Assembly (NCBI GenBank): GCA_045615505.1
Contig: JAZLEZ010000047.1
Span: forward strand, 1 to 6,137
Direction of reading: 5' to 3'
DNA length: 6,137 bases
From: JAZLEZ01 sp045615505
GTDB taxonomy: Bacteria > Spirochaetota > Spirochaetia > Sphaerochaetales > Sphaerochaetaceae
In this document: positions 4,547-6,137 of the stretch, piece by piece
Layout: each line of letters starts with the position of its first letter
How positions within the stretch are numbered: position 1 is the first letter of the stretch
Position numbers and translations under genes: made by a program
The notes under the pieces: generated by a model
The model's input: only the letters and a program-made list of their open reading frames with translations
What the model was told of the DNA's origin: nothing
Database searches by the model: none

Positions 4547-5851
4547 TTATCTGATTTTTCTACATTCCATGTAGAATCTCTTTTCCTGAGCTTCACCCAT
4601 ACTGAATGTCTTTCGAGGAAGAGCACCGTCTTTTACAATGGTTTCAAAGAATGTATTCTTTGGAATGGCAGGAAGGAATAAACCGATATTCCCCTTCTCT
4701 GAACCCAGTTTATCTGTTACATCTGCACCATGAATGTAGTCAACTGCATATCCTTTTGAAATCAGTGCGTCTATAACAATCTGTAATGTTCCTGCAGAAA
4801 TATTTGCTTTAGGCTCTGTAAGTCGAACATAAACATGCTTTTCGGAAGTACAGTACCCGAAACCCTGTACAGACTGATCGGCATTTCTTTTAGCAATACA
4901 GTTCTTACATTCTACAGTTTCAAAATCAATTTTTCCTGCTGTTTTCTTCAACACTTCAAGAAAAACATCTTCAGGAACATTGAAAAGAACTCGGTGTATA
5001 GGTTCAAAAACAAGACCTTCATCAAATATGTTTTCAAGCTCAACAAGACAGAATCTGGCAGGATGTGTTTTTCTTTCTTCTTCAGAAAGAGTGGATTTTA
5101 TGTCTTCCCAACAGCTCTTTGCCGTGGCAAAACTGTGATTACCGTCGCCCATAGCAAATAAAAGAGGATTATCTTTATCAAGAGAATCGTTCAGAACCGT
5201 AAAAGCATCAAGAACATTTTCCAAGTCGGACTCTTTATTCACAACCCAAGCTTCAAGATGACCGCCGTTTTTCATAAGTTCCGTATCATATACTTTTGTA
5301 AGATTTGATTTATCGGCATAAAGAGGCTCAATGACAGACTTCTTTTCATCTGAAATAAGAACCATGATGTGAGGAATTTCAAGAGGAGCATCCTTTCTGA
5401 TTTTCTTTCTTGGTGGAATTCTTGAAAGAATTGTACCTTCAGTTGCTCTGATAAGAGTCTTAGAACCTTTTTCCCAGCTGTATCTGTCAAGATCAAGTGC
5501 AACCATAAGACCAAGTCTGGAAGTTGAGCCGCAGGTTCTCTTAATAAGGAAAAAACAGTCCTTGTATGTATCAAAGATGTCAGCATCGACATAATCTTTC
5601 ATTGTTTTGTTGATATCTTCAATTCTTTTGTCTCCATCAGCATCTTCAAGATAACACTCAGGAAAAATTACTCTTAAAGTAGAAGGAGCTTTTCCGACAT
5701 AATCGGATGCACTTTCCCAATAATCCTTTTCAGATGTGTACTGATCGCAGGCAACAACGGCCCATTTATTTAAATCAACACCCTTTTTAGGAATCATAAT
5801 ATCAGCAGGCATCAGGCCCAAACTGACAAATTTTTCTTTTAAATCTGACAT
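4547..5851 (-). CDS. DUF1015 family protein, function unknown
   Basis: A 434-residue soluble-looking protein without signal peptide or membrane segments. I recognise it as DUF1015 (Pfam PF06245) from the segments WAVVACDQYTSEKDYW (30-45), RATEGTILSRIPPR (135-148), GDGNHSFATAK (235-245), HPARFCLVELENIFDEGL (263-280), FEPIHRVLF (282-290) and the C-terminal PRKTFSMGEAQEKRFYMEC (412-430). The length is normal and the reading frame is intact. Many relatives have DGHHR where this has DGNHS. That His-containing loop is the strongest candidate for an active or binding site, but no reaction is established to my knowledge. The start ATG is supported by AGAGGT (5862-5857) five bases upstream. The gene is alone on its strand here, with its own promoter and a terminator downstream. 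Its neighbours give no functional clue. Confidence 0.88.
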   Translation of the reverse strand: MSDLKEKFVSLGLMPADIMIPKKGVDLNKWAVVACDQYTSEKDYWESASDYVGKAPSTLRVIFPECYLEDADGDKRIEDINKTMKDYVDADIFDTYKDCFFLIKRTCGSTSRLGLMVALDLDRYSWEKGSKTLIRATEGTILSRIPPRKKIRKDAPLEIPHIMVLISDEKKSVIEPLYADKSNLTKVYDTELMKNGGHLEAWVVNKESDLENVLDAFTVLNDSLDKDNPLLFAMGDGNHSFATAKSCWEDIKSTLSEEERKTHPARFCLVELENIFDEGLVFEPIHRVLFNVPEDVFLEVLKKTAGKIDFETVECKNCIAKRNADQSVQGFGYCTSEKHVYVRLTEPKANISAGTLQIVIDALISKGYAVDYIHGADVTDKLGSEKGNIGLFLPAIPKNTFFETIVKDGALPRKTFSMGEAQEKRFYMECRKIR

Positions 5852-5856
5852 AAAAT

Positions 5857-5862
5857 ACCTCT
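5857..5862 (-). promoter_or_regulatory. Shine-Dalgarno of the DUF1015 gene
   Basis: AGAGGT on the minus strand lies five bases before ATG 5851-5849 and supports that start. It contrasts with the divergent gene and with dnaG, which have none. Confidence 0.75.
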
Positions 5863-5881
5863 TTTAAGTACTAATGAGTTT

Positions 5882-5910
5882 ATTTTAGGACCTATTTATG
5901 AACAAAGCAA
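5882..5910 (-). promoter_or_regulatory. Probable promoter of the DUF1015 gene
   Basis: TTGCTT (5910-5905, three of six) and TAAAAT (5887-5882, five of six) are 17 bases apart on the minus strand. They predict a start near 5875 and a leader of about 24 bases that includes the Shine-Dalgarno. The -35 match is weak. Confidence 0.45.
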
Positions 5911-5929
5911 CACCATTAAATGAATTACA

Positions 5930-5959
5930 CTTACAAATGACGGCAATAATTGTTATATT
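5930..5959 (+). promoter_or_regulatory. Probable promoter of the right-edge gene, extended -10, leaderless geometry
   Basis: An extended -10, TGTTATATT (5951-5959, TG plus one base plus TATATT), has CTTACA (5930-5935, four of six) 18 bases upstream. Seven bases after the -10 box is 5966, the A of the ATG of the downstream frame. No Shine-Dalgarno fits between. It is divergent from the DUF1015 promoter, with 19 bases between the two -35 boxes. Confidence 0.5.
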
Positions 5960-5965
5960 GAAAAC

Positions 5966-6137
5966 ATGCAAAATATGGAAAGTCGGTTATCAAATCATAT
6001 TTATAATTTTACATCATTGATATTTTTTGTATTTCTAGTCCTATTTGCATTGCTTTGCATGACTTATGCATTGGAATTCAAACCACAATTCGTAATATTG
6101 CTGAAATCAACAGTATTCATCACAGGGATTACTCAGA
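5966..6137 (+). CDS. Unidentified membrane protein, N-terminal part, cut by window edge
   Basis: An open frame from ATG 5966 runs 57 codons to the right edge without a stop, in AT-rich sequence where stops are frequent. After a short polar N-terminus (MQNMESRLSNHIYNF) comes a hydrophobic helix at about residues 16-36 (LIFFVFLVLFALLCMTYAL). A second hydrophobic stretch begins near residue 41 (FVILLKSTVFITG). This suggests an inner-membrane protein or a sensor with an N-terminal membrane region. I do not recognise the family from this fragment. A second possible ATG is at 5975. There is no Shine-Dalgarno; the promoter position suggests a leaderless start at 5966. It could still be a chance frame. 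Confidence 0.55.
   Translation, partial: MQNMESRLSNHIYNFTSLIFFVFLVLFALLCMTYALEFKPQFVILLKSTVFITGITQ

Noticed and set aside
4432..4626. Minus-strand open frame covering the tRNA-Thr 3' half and its terminators
   Set aside because: It overlaps a tRNA gene, two terminators and the end of the DUF1015 gene in another frame. Its sequence is low-complexity and it has no start signal.
4835..5161. Plus-strand open frame opposite the DUF1015 gene
   Set aside because: It is antisense to conserved motifs of DUF1015, with Phe/Lys-rich composition expected from AT-rich antisense reading.
5272..5592. Second minus-strand frame inside the DUF1015 gene
   Set aside because: It is a frame-shifted reading of conserved DUF1015 sequence. 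The main frame is intact from start to stop, so there is no sign of a frameshift or overlapping gene.

Overview
The window looks like ordinary core chromosome from an AT-rich bacterium. The gene content and protein style (dnaG-rpoD with a very acidic sigma linker, a DUF1015 gene, tRNAs without encoded CCA) suggest a spirochaete of the Treponema type. That placement is an inference from pattern memory, not from a search. I see no CRISPR array, insertion sequence, prophage or defence system.

Left part (1-2593, minus strand): a two-gene operon, dnaG (DNA primase) followed by rpoD (primary sigma factor, cut by the window's left edge). The genes overlap as TAATG. dnaG has a near-consensus promoter placed so that transcription should start at the A of its ATG, which predicts a leaderless mRNA. 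Just upstream, on the same strand, is a tRNA-Tyr(GTA) gene with its own promoter and a strong terminator. The terminator's T-tract runs into the dnaG -35 box. The usual upstream partner in the macromolecular synthesis operon, rpsU, is absent.

Middle part (2713-4364, plus strand): a uracil-type NCS2 permease with a strong ribosome binding site. A perfect terminator hairpin sits in its own leader, 20 bases before the start codon. No plus-strand gene lies upstream within the window that this terminator could serve, so it is best read as an attenuator controlling pyrimidine uptake. A 15-bp perfect inverted repeat follows the gene and frames the promoter of the next one.

Next (4382-4519): tRNA-Thr(TGT) on the plus strand, with two mismatched stem pairs and its own terminator. 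A second hairpin behind it probably ends transcription from both sides, because the next gene converges on it.

Right part (4547-6137): a DUF1015 gene of unknown function on the minus strand, then a divergent promoter region. A plus-strand gene for a small or N-terminally membrane-anchored protein begins there and is cut by the right edge. Its promoter-to-ATG geometry is the same as that of dnaG, which again suggests leaderless expression.

Together the genes cover replication priming, housekeeping transcription, decoding and nucleobase uptake. The points of interest are regulatory: the attenuator, the overlapping terminator and promoter, the leaderless starts, the operator-like repeat and the irregular tRNA arms.
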